Source: Methylobacter sp. KS41
GTDB lineage: Bacteria > Pseudomonadota > Gammaproteobacteria > Methylococcales > Methylomonadaceae
Assembly (NCBI GenBank): GCA_002862125.1
Contig: PHSP01000001.1
Span: 1,770,501 to 1,834,500, forward strand
Length of the DNA: 64,000 bases
Reading direction: 5' to 3'
Below, piece after piece: positions 37,066-47,196 of this stretch (positions are counted from its first letter, which is position 1; every line of letters begins with the position of its first letter). The notes below the pieces were generated by a model. That model had not been told where the DNA came from and ran no database searches. It saw only the letters and a list, made by a program, of their open reading frames with translations. The position numbers were made by a program, and so were the translations under genes.

Positions 37066-37772
37066 GATGTGCCGGGTTTTTCCAAATTCAGACGATCGAT
37101 AGTTTCACCTGCTATTTTGGTGATATAGACCAACACCAGCAATAAAATGACAACTCCTAAGACCAACAGAGGATAAGAAACTCCGCTCTGCTTCTCTGAT
37201 CCGCTGATTAAACCAGCCAGATGTTTAGTTGTGTAGCCCATGTAAACAAGGCTGGAATTGTATATTAAGATACCGCTGGTTGCAGCCAGATAGGGCCAGA
37301 ATTTGACCTGTGTGACAGATAGCGCATAGCTGAGCAATGCAAATGGCAGAGGTGTCAGCCGTAATAAAAACATCAGTTTGAATGGCTGATTATTAATTGC
37401 GGAATCAAGCGCGGCTAAATGCTTATGATTGGAAATAAAGGCAATTACCTTGTCCTTGATTAAATAGCGCCCCAGAAAAAAAATAAGCGCGGATGCCAGA
37501 TACGTAGCAATAACGACATAAAACTCTCCTGCGCTAAATGAAAATAATAAACCAGCCCCAAAACAGAGCGTATCGACTGATACAAAAAAAGGCGTCAGCG
37601 CGATAAATATCGCGATAAAGCCAAGCGGAGCTAAAGCGCCCAGCTTCTCAATCCGTAATTCCAGATCAGGAAGATAAAGCTCCAGTTCATGCCCAATCAG
37701 TAAGATGAAGCCGGTAAGCGCCAAAATTAAGGATAGTTTCCTGGCAATTGACATATTTTTAAGCTGTATCAA
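37059..37772 (-). CDS. TVP38/TMEM64 (DedA-superfamily) membrane protein
   Basis: 237 residues with the SNARE-associated (PF09335-type) core: FFVSVDTLCFGAGLLFSFSAGEFYV near 62-86, YLASALIFFLGRYLIKDKV near 91-109, and the FLLRLTPLPFALLSYALSVTQVKFWPY stretch near 134-160 that marks the family. Relatives act in lipid or undecaprenyl-phosphate translocation. Same-strand neighbours overlap, so it is co-transcribed with the MgtC-like gene. Confidence 0.88.
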   Translation of the reverse strand: MIQLKNMSIARKLSLILALTGFILLIGHELELYLPDLELRIEKLGALAPLGFIAIFIALTPFFVSVDTLCFGAGLLFSFSAGEFYVVIATYLASALIFFLGRYLIKDKVIAFISNHKHLAALDSAINNQPFKLMFLLRLTPLPFALLSYALSVTQVKFWPYLAATSGILIYNSSLVYMGYTTKHLAGLISGSEKQSGVSYPLLVLGVVILLLVLVYITKIAGETIDRLNLEKPGTSC

Positions 37773-37849
37773 CAGTTTTCTCCTTGTAGAAAAAATAAAA
37801 AGTCATTCCTTTTTTCACGGTGAATTTATTGAATCGCATACCGCTATAT

Positions 37850-38437
37850 TCACTTTTGATCGCTGTCTTTGTATCTCAGGCTTATATTAACCAGAGCCCA
37901 GCCGCCAAAAATCATATTGACGCCAAAAAGCAGACCTATTAACCATCCGGCTGTTCCGGGCCAACCCATCCAAATGACCAGCGCCAGAATTAAGGCTGTC
38001 AAGCCATTGAAAAGCACAAAACCCCAGTGCGCCAACGGTCGCATCATGAATGCAAATGAAATTTTAGCCACTCCTTCCAGGGCAAAAAATACTGTCATCA
38101 GTATTGTTAAGGTCAGTACTCCCTCAAGCGGCTGCGCCAGAAATAAATAGCCGATGACAAGCTGCAAAATACCCATGAATAACCACAAGCCAAAACCCGG
38201 CATACGGAAAAAAAGCAAGGCGCGGGCGATAAGAAACGTTCCTCCAAACAAAAGAATCCAGCCTAGGGAAACGACAATGGCAACGGTAAAAAAGTGAGGC
38301 GCTAATATGGCCATAATCCCCAGGATGATAAGAAAAATGCCCTCGGCCAGAAATAATTTCCAATGCGCTTTAAAGTAATGTTGCATTTTCTGCTGCACCT
38401 GTTTTATTTCAATAGTGCTGGTATCTATATTGATCAT
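37850..38437 (-). CDS. HdeD-family acid-resistance membrane protein
   Basis: 195 residues, six hydrophobic segments arranged as three hairpins, beginning HWKLFLAEGIFLIILGIMAI and containing FGGTFLIARALLFF and GVNMIFGGWALV. These are typical for HdeD, an inner-membrane protein protecting E. coli at high cell density under acid. First of the leftward membrane-gene series (HdeD, TVP38, MgtC). The gap to the next gene is 77 bases. Confidence 0.85.
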   Translation of the reverse strand: MINIDTSTIEIKQVQQKMQHYFKAHWKLFLAEGIFLIILGIMAILAPHFFTVAIVVSLGWILLFGGTFLIARALLFFRMPGFGLWLFMGILQLVIGYLFLAQPLEGVLTLTILMTVFFALEGVAKISFAFMMRPLAHWGFVLFNGLTALILALVIWMGWPGTAGWLIGLLFGVNMIFGGWALVNISLRYKDSDQK

Positions 38438-38595
38438 GATTTATCCTCATAAAAAGTTTCTTATTCTACTTGCGGCATTGGCATCAGGCTTGCTTTAAAG
38501 CTGACGGTTTAATATAAAAATATTTCCGCCGCAGCCATTGTATAACAACTTTGCTGATGGAGATGTATTGCGTTGTGCAGGATTTCGCGCAATAA

Positions 38596-38626
38596 AAAAG
38601 CCGCGCTGGAAATCCAGCGCGGCTTC
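38596..38626. terminator. Terminator downstream of the OprP-like porin gene
   Basis: AAGCCGCGCTGGA and TCCAGCGCGGCTT form a perfect thirteen-base stem with a two-base loop, flanked by A and T runs so that it can act in both directions. It lies about 125 bases after the porin stop. A diverged copy with the same flanks is at 40848-40876. Confidence 0.88.
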
Positions 38627-38749
38627 ATAGTTTTATCGAAAGCTTCAGTTACCGTGCTTGGGTTAGTGGTTAACCTAAGCTACGCTAAACAACCCTATAG
38701 CACTAGCGGCAGTAAATTGGATTTTACTGCCAAACTGATCTGAGCAGTC

Positions 38750-40345
38750 TTACCAGTCGAGTTGAGTACGGAACATAAAGACATTAGGATGTTGTCCGCT
38801 ACTGATCAAAGCCGGCGCGGCATAAAATCCTCCCGCGCCATTTGAAGCCAGGCTGACATTATTGTGGAACACATGCTCATAGTTAGCCATAAAACGGACA
38901 TGGGGGTTGAGGTACCAGTTCAAGGCCAGTGTGCCGTTCTGCAGATTTCCGCCGGAAACATGTTGAGTGTTCATATTCAGTGAGTCGAAACGGGCCGCAA
39001 CTTCCCAGGCGCCCCAGCCGCCATTTTTAAGACTGAAATTTTTAGCCGGTTTCTGGCGATTCATTTTACCATTCTTGGTGTCATAGTTACGCGATTCGCC
39101 GGTCAGGAAATAAGTGACGTATGCGTAATAGCCGTCGAAATGATCGTTAGAACTGTAATTTTGCCCATTAAGCTGGGTATGCATGTATTCGGCCTGGAAC
39201 GAAGCGGGGCCGTATATGCCCATCAACTCGCCGCCTACGCGATAGAAATTATCCAGCACCCTTCGATTTGGCGTTCCTAAAAGGTCGGTCAGGCTTCCGG
39301 TATTCGCCCAATTTTGCCGGTCTACGTTGGCATTTGCCTGGCTGGCAAAGGTCATGGCTTGAGTGCCGTTGCTGGCATTATTAACCGAACGATAGGAAGC
39401 TGCGCCGCCTACGTGCAGCAATTGGGTCTTGCTCTTGAAAATCGGCAGGAAAGTGGCGCGGCCGGTTACGCCGTAACTGGGGTTGCCGCTTACGCCGTTG
39501 CGGTTGGCGTTGCCATTGGAATTTGTAGAGGTATTATTGTTGTAGCCGCCATTACCGATGGGTTCCGCCTGCAGAGCAAGCCGTCCGGTATATCTTTCGC
39601 CATAGGTTTGCGCGCTGATACCCAATTCATAGGGGTTTGCAAATTCTATGAAGGCATTGTTAGGCAGAGAACGTTCAGCAAAGGTTATAAAGCGGTTACT
39701 GGTGACAGACTCTAAACTGAACGGCTCTTTAAATTGCCCGAATGTTAAGCCGACCGGTTTGAGGCCGTTGTATTCAATAAAGGCATCAGTGATGCCGGCT
39801 GCGTTGGAGCCGTTGCCGCGCACGAAATCATATTCAAACTTGAAATCGAAATCTTTGTATACCGTACCCTCCATGTGCCAACGGCCTCGGCGGACACCGA
39901 TTCCGTCATTCAGTTTTGCAGCTTCCGGGATGTTGCTACCGTTATCATTTACCTGCGCATCAAGCTGTATACGACCGCCCATGGCCATTTTAAAGTTGCC
40001 GTCCTTGGTGGCAATTTCCAGTCCTTTATCGCCTAGTTTCACTTCGGTTTTTTCCTGTTCTTCCATGTGCTCTTGAAGCGCCTTGATTTCATTGGTTTTT
40101 AATTCCAAATCTTGTTTCATGGCGGTCACTTCAGCAGGTGCAGGTGCCGCCGCCGGCGCTGATGCTACTGCCGGTTTATCTTCGACTCTTTCGAAAGAAC
40201 CCATGAGTACTCTGCCGCGGCCGGGTTCTGCGTAAATTTGCTTGGTTTTGGTGTCGACGTATAAATCCATGGCGGCAAAAGCGCTGAATGATGCGCTCGC
40301 GCCTAATGTAGTGGCAACTGCCAAAGTTAGTTTGGAGAATTTCAT
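38750..40345 (-). CDS. Phosphate-selective porin (OprO/OprP-like)
   Basis: 531 residues from the ATG at 40345, which is followed by a signal peptide (MKFSKLTLAVATTLGASA, cut near AFA). A short coiled coil (about 75-100: EVTAMKQDLELKTNEIKALQ) precedes a 16-strand-like barrel with GGRIQLDAQVN, RRGRWHMEGTVYKDFDFKFEYDF and TFGQFKEPFSLESVTSNRF, hallmarks of the porin O/P family, ending in the aromatic TQLDW. An Asn/Gly-rich loop lies near residues 280-300. A Pho box upstream supports phosphate-starvation control. The longer frame starting at 40381 lacks a signal peptide at its front. Confidence 0.92.
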   Translation of the reverse strand: MKFSKLTLAVATTLGASASFSAFAAMDLYVDTKTKQIYAEPGRGRVLMGSFERVEDKPAVASAPAAAPAPAEVTAMKQDLELKTNEIKALQEHMEEQEKTEVKLGDKGLEIATKDGNFKMAMGGRIQLDAQVNDNGSNIPEAAKLNDGIGVRRGRWHMEGTVYKDFDFKFEYDFVRGNGSNAAGITDAFIEYNGLKPVGLTFGQFKEPFSLESVTSNRFITFAERSLPNNAFIEFANPYELGISAQTYGERYTGRLALQAEPIGNGGYNNNTSTNSNGNANRNGVSGNPSYGVTGRATFLPIFKSKTQLLHVGGAASYRSVNNASNGTQAMTFASQANANVDRQNWANTGSLTDLLGTPNRRVLDNFYRVGGELMGIYGPASFQAEYMHTQLNGQNYSSNDHFDGYYAYVTYFLTGESRNYDTKNGKMNRQKPAKNFSLKNGGWGAWEVAARFDSLNMNTQHVSGGNLQNGTLALNWYLNPHVRFMANYEHVFHNNVSLASNGAGGFYAAPALISSGQHPNVFMFRTQLDW

Positions 40346-40380
40346 GTATTGCTCTCGGTTATTATAAAAAAACTGAGGCA

Positions 40381-40414
40381 AGGATAGGGGATAAATATTA
40401 CAGATTTATGACAA
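40381..40414 (-). promoter_or_regulatory. Pho box and promoter of the porin gene
   Basis: On the minus strand TTGTCATAAATCTGTAAT (40397-40414) matches 16 of 18 positions of the PhoB box consensus CTGTCATAAATCTGTCAT. Ten bases downstream lies TATCCT (40381-40386), a fair -10, which is the usual PhoB-promoter spacing. Start of translation is 36 bases further. Confidence 0.75.
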
Positions 40415-41011
40415 AACCATAATTCTTTTGTTATAACGCAACAAATCAGATATTGAGTTGCAACACAACAAAAAAACTAACATCACAAATTGATTTTCTG
40501 CCATAGAATTTGAGTATAACCATGATTAAGTAGTATTTGCTTTTTAGCAACAAAAAAAGACTAACACGGACTTTTAGGACTGTTCACGTGTAAAAACTAC
40601 AGAGCTTTTTTATGATTCTATTAAGGAATTAATCGTGAGCTAACTTTTGACTAATTTGCCTGCTATTTAGCGCTGGAAGAATTAAAACACCTCATAGTGA
40701 TTGCCAATGACCGCTAGATTTGTTCTCGGAGAGCTTCGTGGTTCAGAATATGACAATGTAGAATCAGGTAAAAATAATTCCAATCCAATGGATGCCAACT
40801 TTGCTGATGAAGAATCATTCCATTATGCTTTATTTAACGCATTAAAAAAGCCGCGCTGAATTATTCAGAGCGGCTTGATAATTGTTCTAACGAAAGCGTA
40901 AGTTATTGTTTAGCCAAGGTTTAATATTACCAATTAATTTTGTGCATCCATACAGCAATTCAAAATTTTAAATTTGAATAAACAATAACATAGTGATACA
41001 TAAATTTAGAA
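40382..41011. other. Gene-free stretch with a second copy of the porin terminator
   Basis: At 40848-40876 AAGCCGCGCTGAA pairs with TTCAGAGCGGCTT, and the flanking sequence (AACTTTGCTGATG before, CGAAAGC and AGTTA after) repeats that around the porin terminator at 38596. A 50-codon frame at 40708-40860 overlaps this repeat and is not credible. Otherwise AT-rich and empty. Confidence 0.6.
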
Positions 41012-41713
41012 TTAAACCTCTAACCGAGCGCCGTTAATTTTCAACCATGCGCGACAATCCCGGTAATCATGACAATACCTTTCTACAGCTTTCCAATATT
41101 CAGGCGAATGGTTGTGGTGCAGAATATGACATAATTCATGTATGACCACATAATCAACAATCCGGTCAGGAGCGATTATGATTTTCCAGTTATATTGAAT
41201 GCCCCCGGTAATACTACAGCTTCCCCATCTTGATTTAAATGATTTGATGGTAACGGACGTTGGATTAACGCCAATAATTCTGGAATAGCCCTCGGTCTTG
41301 CTCCTCAACTCGGATTCAGCCTGTTTTTTATACCATCTAATCAGCAACTGCTTGATTGCTTGGGAGTTGTCTGCTAGTTTATTCCTCATTGAAACCACCA
41401 GCTCATCCTGATGAAGCTGAATAGCCGGGTAAAGTCCCGATTCAATTTTTAGCGTGTGACTTCTACCCAGATAAGAAAAGGCTTCACCAGACACAAACTC
41501 TTTGGGTTTAATGGCTATGATTTCATGCTGAATGGCCAGTTTTTCCTTAATCCAGTGAGTCTTTTGTATCAGCAATGCTTCAATTAAGGCATTGCCCAAA
41601 CGTTCGGGAACCATAACAAATACCTTCCCTTTTTGAATTTTAACGGCGATGGTTTTTCTTTTGGGAGACCGGACTATTTCGGCGACAAAGCCATTTCCTT
41701 GTATTACATTCAT
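41012..41713 (-). CDS. YgjP/WLM-type zinc metallopeptidase
   Basis: 233 residues of the YgjP-like (DUF45) family. Zinc site VIHELCHILHHNHSPEYW (HExxH variant HELCH with a downstream His), preceded by the family box FKSRWGSCS near residues 159-167 and YNWKIIIAP. Relatives often lie beside type I restriction genes; here no such gene is near. No signal peptide, so cytoplasmic. Divergent from the carbonic anhydrase gene. Confidence 0.88.
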   Translation of the reverse strand: MNVIQGNGFVAEIVRSPKRKTIAVKIQKGKVFVMVPERLGNALIEALLIQKTHWIKEKLAIQHEIIAIKPKEFVSGEAFSYLGRSHTLKIESGLYPAIQLHQDELVVSMRNKLADNSQAIKQLLIRWYKKQAESELRSKTEGYSRIIGVNPTSVTIKSFKSRWGSCSITGGIQYNWKIIIAPDRIVDYVVIHELCHILHHNHSPEYWKAVERYCHDYRDCRAWLKINGARLEV

Positions 41714-41876
41714 TCTACGCCTTAAAAATCACTGTTGTAACGCTAGATTTGCTGCTTTATAACTTTAACAATTGCCATAGACAGACTTTCGCGCTTAAGT
41801 TTTAACTATCACTAAAAAGTGATTTTATGTCAATATCACATGTTTTCGGGCCCCTGTAAAATTAAGGAAATGCATT

Positions 41877-42413
41877 GTGTCAATCAGAAAGTTTAAAGAT
41901 AAGCAGCCCATTCTCGGCAAGTCAGTTTATATTGACGACAGCGCAGTGGTCATTGGGGACGTTACCCTGGGCGATGACGTATCTATATGGCCGGCAACAG
42001 TGGTCAGAGGCGATGTTGAAAGCATTTCAATCGGGGATGGAACCAATGTTCAGGACGGCTCTGTATTGCATGTATCTCACGCGGGCAAGTTTTCGACGCA
42101 AGGCCATCCATTAACCATAGGCAAGGGTGTGACTATAGGGCATAAAGCGGTTGTGCATGCCTGCACCGTAGGCGATTATTGCCTGATCGGCATAGGCGCA
42201 ATCATTATGGATGATGCGGTTCTCGAAGATTATGTGATGCTAGGCGCTGGCGCTCTGGTTACGCCTGGAAAAATACTGGAAAGCGGTTACTTATATATAG
42301 GAGCGCCAGCCAAACAGGCAAGGCCGTTAAAGGAATCCGAAAAAGAGTTTCTGGAATATTCTGCAGAACATTATGTTCATTTAAAAAACGAGCATTTGAA
42401 ACAGACTCCATAA
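41877..42413 (+). CDS. Gamma carbonic anhydrase family protein (YrdA-like)
   Basis: 178 residues of left-handed beta-helix hexapeptide repeats. Metal-binding histidines are His65 or His68 in DGSVLHVSH and His89 and His94 in IGHKAVVHACTVGD; the five-residue gap between the last two equals that of Cam. GTG start preceded by AAGGAAA. YrdA-type members often show weak or no anhydrase activity, so the reaction is not certain. Convergent with aroE with a nine-base gap. Confidence 0.92.
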   Translation: MSIRKFKDKQPILGKSVYIDDSAVVIGDVTLGDDVSIWPATVVRGDVESISIGDGTNVQDGSVLHVSHAGKFSTQGHPLTIGKGVTIGHKAVVHACTVGDYCLIGIGAIIMDDAVLEDYVMLGAGALVTPGKILESGYLYIGAPAKQARPLKESEKEFLEYSAEHYVHLKNEHLKQTP

Positions 42414-42422
42414 TTAGCATCT

Positions 42423-43253
42423 TTACATTCGTTCCGCATTCAGCAATTCAATAACCGGACGGGTTTTTGGGCGGATGCCGCGCCATATAAAAAAGGCTTC
42501 CGCCGCCTGTTCGACCAGCATGCCCAAGCCATCCAGGCTCTTTAATGCCTTGTTTCCCAGCCCCCAACGCACAAAAACAGTCGGCTCATTGCTGTAGGCG
42601 AGATCATAACACACGCCATTTTTTGCCAGTAAAGCCTCAGGCAAGGGCGGTAATTGACCGCTCAAACTGGTTGATGTCGCATTTATAATCAAATCAAACT
42701 GCCGGTTTTTTAAATCGTCAAATCCACAACCTGTTATGGAACCCTTTTTTTGGAATTCTGCTGCAAGATCGATCGCCTTATCGATAGTGCGGTTAGCAAT
42801 AACGATGGAATGCACCGATTGCTCCAGAACTGGCGCTATGATGCCTCTGCTTGCGCCTCCCGCTCCCAGAATGAGGATTTTGCTTCCCGCCAAAGTGACA
42901 CTATGATTCCTCATTAAATCCGTCACTAACCCGATACCGTCGGTATTGTCTCCAAGAATTGAGCCATCCGCCTGTAACGTCAGTGTATTAACGGCTTTGC
43001 TTATCCGGGCTCGTTCTGTTTTTATATCGGCATAAACCCAGGCCAGCTCTTTCAGCGGAATGGTGCAATTTAATCCTTTGCCTCCACCGGCAAAAAATGC
43101 CGCCACGGCTGCCGGAAATTGCCCGGCCGGCACCTCCTGGGCGCCATATTCAAGCGCTTGTCCGGTTTGCTCTGCAAAAATCTTGTGAATGCGGGGCGAC
43201 TTGCTGTGTTTAATTGGGCTGCCAAAGACGGCATAGCGGTCAATTAAGGTCAT
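42423..43253 (-). CDS. aroE: Shikimate dehydrogenase (NADP)
   Basis: 276 residues, normal AroE length. Substrate-binding N-terminus FGSPIKHSKSPRIH, catalytic Lys in NCTIPLKELAW, NADP-binding ILGAGGASRGI with NRTIDKA, and NATSTSLSGQLPPLP. Reduces 3-dehydroshikimate in aromatic amino-acid synthesis. Convergent with the gamma carbonic anhydrase gene and separated from hicB by 60 bases on the same strand. Confidence 0.96.
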   Translation of the reverse strand: MTLIDRYAVFGSPIKHSKSPRIHKIFAEQTGQALEYGAQEVPAGQFPAAVAAFFAGGGKGLNCTIPLKELAWVYADIKTERARISKAVNTLTLQADGSILGDNTDGIGLVTDLMRNHSVTLAGSKILILGAGGASRGIIAPVLEQSVHSIVIANRTIDKAIDLAAEFQKKGSITGCGFDDLKNRQFDLIINATSTSLSGQLPPLPEALLAKNGVCYDLAYSNEPTVFVRWGLGNKALKSLDGLGMLVEQAAEAFFIWRGIRPKTRPVIELLNAERM

Positions 43254-43313
43254 ATTTATGCCCTTTTTCCATCCAAATTTCCCCTAAAATTGTTCCCACT
43301 AACGGATAACAAC

Positions 43314-43526
43314 TTAGGCGGCAATTTCAATATATTGAACGATACTTGCCGGTTGTGGAACAGACAAACCACCTTCAATCAGCCCTTCGATATGAAACTC
43401 GATTGCTTCACGTATTTCGCGCTCAGTTTCCTCTATGGTACAGCCTGTAGCAATGCATCCTGGTAAGTCCGGCACGTATGCTGAATAGTTATTTTCCGCT
43501 TTTTCGACAACGATTGCGTAACGCAT
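43314..43526 (-). CDS. hicB: HicB antitoxin
   Basis: 70 residues with the HicB core fold: YAIVVEKAENNYSAYVPDLPGCIATG, then EETEREIREAIEFHIEGLIEGG. The short form lacks a C-terminal DNA-binding domain, so autoregulation may need another factor or none. It follows hicA by three bases; toxin-first order is common for this system. Confidence 0.92.
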   Translation of the reverse strand: MRYAIVVEKAENNYSAYVPDLPGCIATGCTIEETEREIREAIEFHIEGLIEGGLSVPQPASIVQYIEIAA

Positions 43527-43529
43527 AGG

Positions 43530-43718
43530 TTACTCCTTGAGTTTTGCTTGTTTAAGTATGCTGTTTAAAGCGCCGTTCGCTAAATCATCGCCTGGTTTCC
43601 CAGGCACAGTTACTCGACCACTTTTGATTGGATGCTTGAATTGGCGATGACTCCCTCGCGTTGAGGCAAGATACCAGCCATCTTTTTTCAACATGATTAA
43701 AATCTCATTTACTTTCAT
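43530..43718 (-). CDS. hicA: HicA toxin (mRNA interferase)
   Basis: 62 residues, a dsRBD-like fold with the catalytic His24 in STRGSHRQFKHP and the following GRVTVPGKPGDDL. HicA cleaves mRNA and tmRNA. Intact alongside hicB, so the pair is probably functional. Located between hemB and aroE; no direct repeats at its flanks were seen. Confidence 0.92.
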   Translation of the reverse strand: MKVNEILIMLKKDGWYLASTRGSHRQFKHPIKSGRVTVPGKPGDDLANGALNSILKQAKLKE

Positions 43719-43846
43719 GGAAATAGAATAATCAGATTACAGCAATCTCCAATGTCTACTTTTTGACAAGCTCTACTTAAATTAGTAAAAAAGCACATTT
43801 AATCATCAAGTGAATAGCATGTAAAAAAGCCGCTGATTTATAAGCA

Positions 43847-44887
<1,041 letters not shown>

Positions 44888-45008
44888 CTAGGGTCTGAGT
44901 CAGCGGGCTTTGTGATCAACTGATCAATGGATTTATTGTATCAGGGAATGTGCCCGCTGATATTTGAAAAAATTGTACACAGTTACTGGTTTGAATTTAG
45001 AGGGTTTT

Positions 45009-45644
45009 ATGAAGATTAAACACAATACATTATTTGTTTTTTTTGCAGTATTGCTGGCGCTAACGCCCATTACTCGGGCCATGGCGGCTGATTTGTTGCC
45101 TCCGCAACAAGCCGTAGAAATGGCTTCTACAAAATTGCAGCTAAAAATGCAGGATAAATCCTTTATCAAGGATTTTGCAAAAGTAAACCAATTTGTTAAT
45201 GAGGCTATCTTGCCGCATACTGATTTTGACAAAATTTCCGCATTAGTTCTGGGGAAGCTCTGGAAAACAGCAACACCTGACGAGCGGGAACGCTTTAAGC
45301 AAGAGTTTCAAACGTTACTGGTAAGAACCTATTCTCGCGCATTTGTCGAGTTTAAAGACTGGTCGATCCGTTATTTGCCGATTGAAATGGCAAGCGGTGA
45401 AACCAAAGTCATCGTAAAAACAGAAGTGTTGCAGCCTGGCCTTCGGCCTGTTGCAGTGAATTACCGCATGTCTTTGAATAATGGCGAATGGAAAGCTTAC
45501 GATATTTTGATTGAAGGCGTTAGCCTGGTAACTAACTACCGCACTTCCTTTTCCACTGAAGCTCAAACTAAAGGTTCATTAAGCGCAGTTATTGATAGCT
45601 TGGCGAAACGCAATTCCGAAGCGCTCGCAGCAAAGAGTTCATAA
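45009..45644 (+). CDS. MlaC/Ttg2D-like periplasmic lipid-binding protein (possibly HpnM)
   Basis: 211 residues from the ATG at 45009, preceded by AGAGGG. Signal peptide MKIKHNTLFVFFAVLLAL cut near AMA. The mature part carries the family pattern FVNEAILPHTDFDKISALVLGKLWKTATPDERERFKQEF and YRMSLNNGEWKAYDILIEGVSLVTNYR. MlaC shuttles phospholipids across the periplasm; HpnM is a paralogue tied to hopanoid synthesis. No mlaABDEF or hopanoid gene is adjacent, so the partner is unknown. Ends at a terminator, monocistronic. Confidence 0.88.
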   Translation: MKIKHNTLFVFFAVLLALTPITRAMAADLLPPQQAVEMASTKLQLKMQDKSFIKDFAKVNQFVNEAILPHTDFDKISALVLGKLWKTATPDERERFKQEFQTLLVRTYSRAFVEFKDWSIRYLPIEMASGETKVIVKTEVLQPGLRPVAVNYRMSLNNGEWKAYDILIEGVSLVTNYRTSFSTEAQTKGSLSAVIDSLAKRNSEALAAKSS

Positions 45645-45656
45645 GCATAAGTAGTT

Positions 45657-45687
45657 AGCCCTGTCACCGCGTGTCAGGGCTGTTTTT
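45657..45687 (+). terminator. Terminator after the MlaC-like gene
   Basis: AGCCCTG (45657-45663) pairs with CAGGGCT (45675-45681), followed by GTTTTTCC. Confidence 0.75.
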
Positions 45688-45790
45688 CCTCGTTTGCGCT
45701 GGACATCTCTATCCGCAGTTAAGCAGAAAATGATCCGAGCCAGTCCCATTTGTAAAAAAGCCTCATTAATTCCGCCATCTGCATTTTTAA

Positions 45791-46771
45791 ATGATTGACT
45801 ATCAACCATTATATAATACCTTACTCGATGTAAAAGCCGATTCCTGGATCAAGCTATTGCCTAGGCAACTTGCTGACGCGCTGGATTCATTAAGGCACGG
45901 TAATTCGGCAAAATGGCAATCCGCGCTGAATTCCCTGCCGAAAGTGACCGCAACGCACCGTATACTGGATGCTGATTCCATACAGATAGGGCGGCCGGAA
46001 GATTTGTCTGAAGCAGATAGAGTGGAGCTGGAGCGCCAGCTCAAGACATTTCATCCGTGGCGTAAAGGGCCATACAATTTATTCGGCATTGAAATTGATA
46101 CAGAATGGCGGTCGGACTGGAAGTGGGATCGTCTAAAAAGTCATATTTCACCGCTTAATCAGCGCTTGGTATTGGATGTAGGCTGTGGAAATGGCTATCA
46201 TTGCTGGCGTATGTTGGGCGCTGGAGCAAAAATGGTGGTTGGCATAGACCCCTTGCTGCTCAATGTGATACAGTTTCAGCTAATTAGACGCCTGCATGGC
46301 GAAGCGCCGGTTTACGTGTTGCCAATAGGAATTGAAGAATTGCCTCGTGGCTTAAAGGCGTTTGATACGGTATTTTCCATGGGTGTGCTTTATCATCGCC
46401 GTTCACCCATCGATCATCTTCTGGAACTAAGAGATTGCCTGCAACCCGGCGGCGAGCTGGTATTGGAATCGCTGGTCATTGAAGGCAAATCAGGCGAAGT
46501 GTTAATGCCTGAGGGACGTTATGCAAGAATGCGTAATGTCTGGTTTTTACCAAGCTGTGAAACATTAATGATCTGGCTGAAGCGGTGCGGCTTTAAAAAT
46601 ATCCGCTTAATCGACGTCACCACAACCAGCGATGAAGAACAACGCAGTACGGAATGGATGCAGTTTCACTCTCTCAAGGATTTTCTAAACCCTGAAAACC
46701 CCCAGTTAACGTGTGAAGGGCTTCCAGCGCCTAAGCGGGCTATTTTTATTGCCGACAATCCTTTGAGGTGA
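45791..46771 (+). CDS. cmoB: tRNA U34 carboxymethyltransferase
   Basis: 326 residues, normal CmoB length. Start MIDYQPLYNTLLD, RKGPYNLFGIEIDTEWRSDWKWDRL, SAM/carboxy-SAM-binding LDVGCGNGYHCWRM, and SMGVLYHRRSP. It transfers a carboxymethyl group from carboxy-SAM to ho5U34 of tRNA. CmoA, which usually precedes it, is not in this window. Confidence 0.96.
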   Translation: MIDYQPLYNTLLDVKADSWIKLLPRQLADALDSLRHGNSAKWQSALNSLPKVTATHRILDADSIQIGRPEDLSEADRVELERQLKTFHPWRKGPYNLFGIEIDTEWRSDWKWDRLKSHISPLNQRLVLDVGCGNGYHCWRMLGAGAKMVVGIDPLLLNVIQFQLIRRLHGEAPVYVLPIGIEELPRGLKAFDTVFSMGVLYHRRSPIDHLLELRDCLQPGGELVLESLVIEGKSGEVLMPEGRYARMRNVWFLPSCETLMIWLKRCGFKNIRLIDVTTTSDEEQRSTEWMQFHSLKDFLNPENPQLTCEGLPAPKRAIFIADNPLR

Positions 46772-47196
46772 TATTTCATTAGCACCCGGGCAAACGGATT
46801 GCAGAGGAAAGAGCTTTAATAGGGGGCCTGGAGATCTGCCGCCAATCAGTAGCCGTCGAAAACAAGCTATATCAATAAGCGCTGGGCAACGAGTTAGAGC
46901 ATTGTCACATAGACAAGTAAAAATGCATTTATCGTTGTATTTTTGCAATAAACCGCTTGACTTATTTGTTAGGATGGCTCATTTTATATCCGCGATATTT
47001 AAGAATAAATATCGCCCTAAACACGCAGGTTTGTTTATTTTTCAAAGTATAGAATGCGGTTAGCGAGCTACAAAACTATTTTTTACAAGAAATAAAATGT
47101 CTAAAAATAGTAGGTTAGACCTATTTAAGCTTAAGTATCGGCTGGGTTCGCGTTAACACGGAAATTCCTGGTAACTAATTTTTTGGGATTAAAATC
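46772..47196. other. Intergenic region before comEA
   Basis: 425 AT-rich bases without a supported gene or terminator. A TTGACT hexamer at about 46959-46964 could belong to a comEA promoter, but the matching -10 spacing is poor. Confidence 0.35.

Noticed and set aside
40708-40860. 50-codon rightward frame ending in the terminator-like stem
   Set aside because: It runs into the repeated terminator sequence and lacks homology or a good ribosome site.
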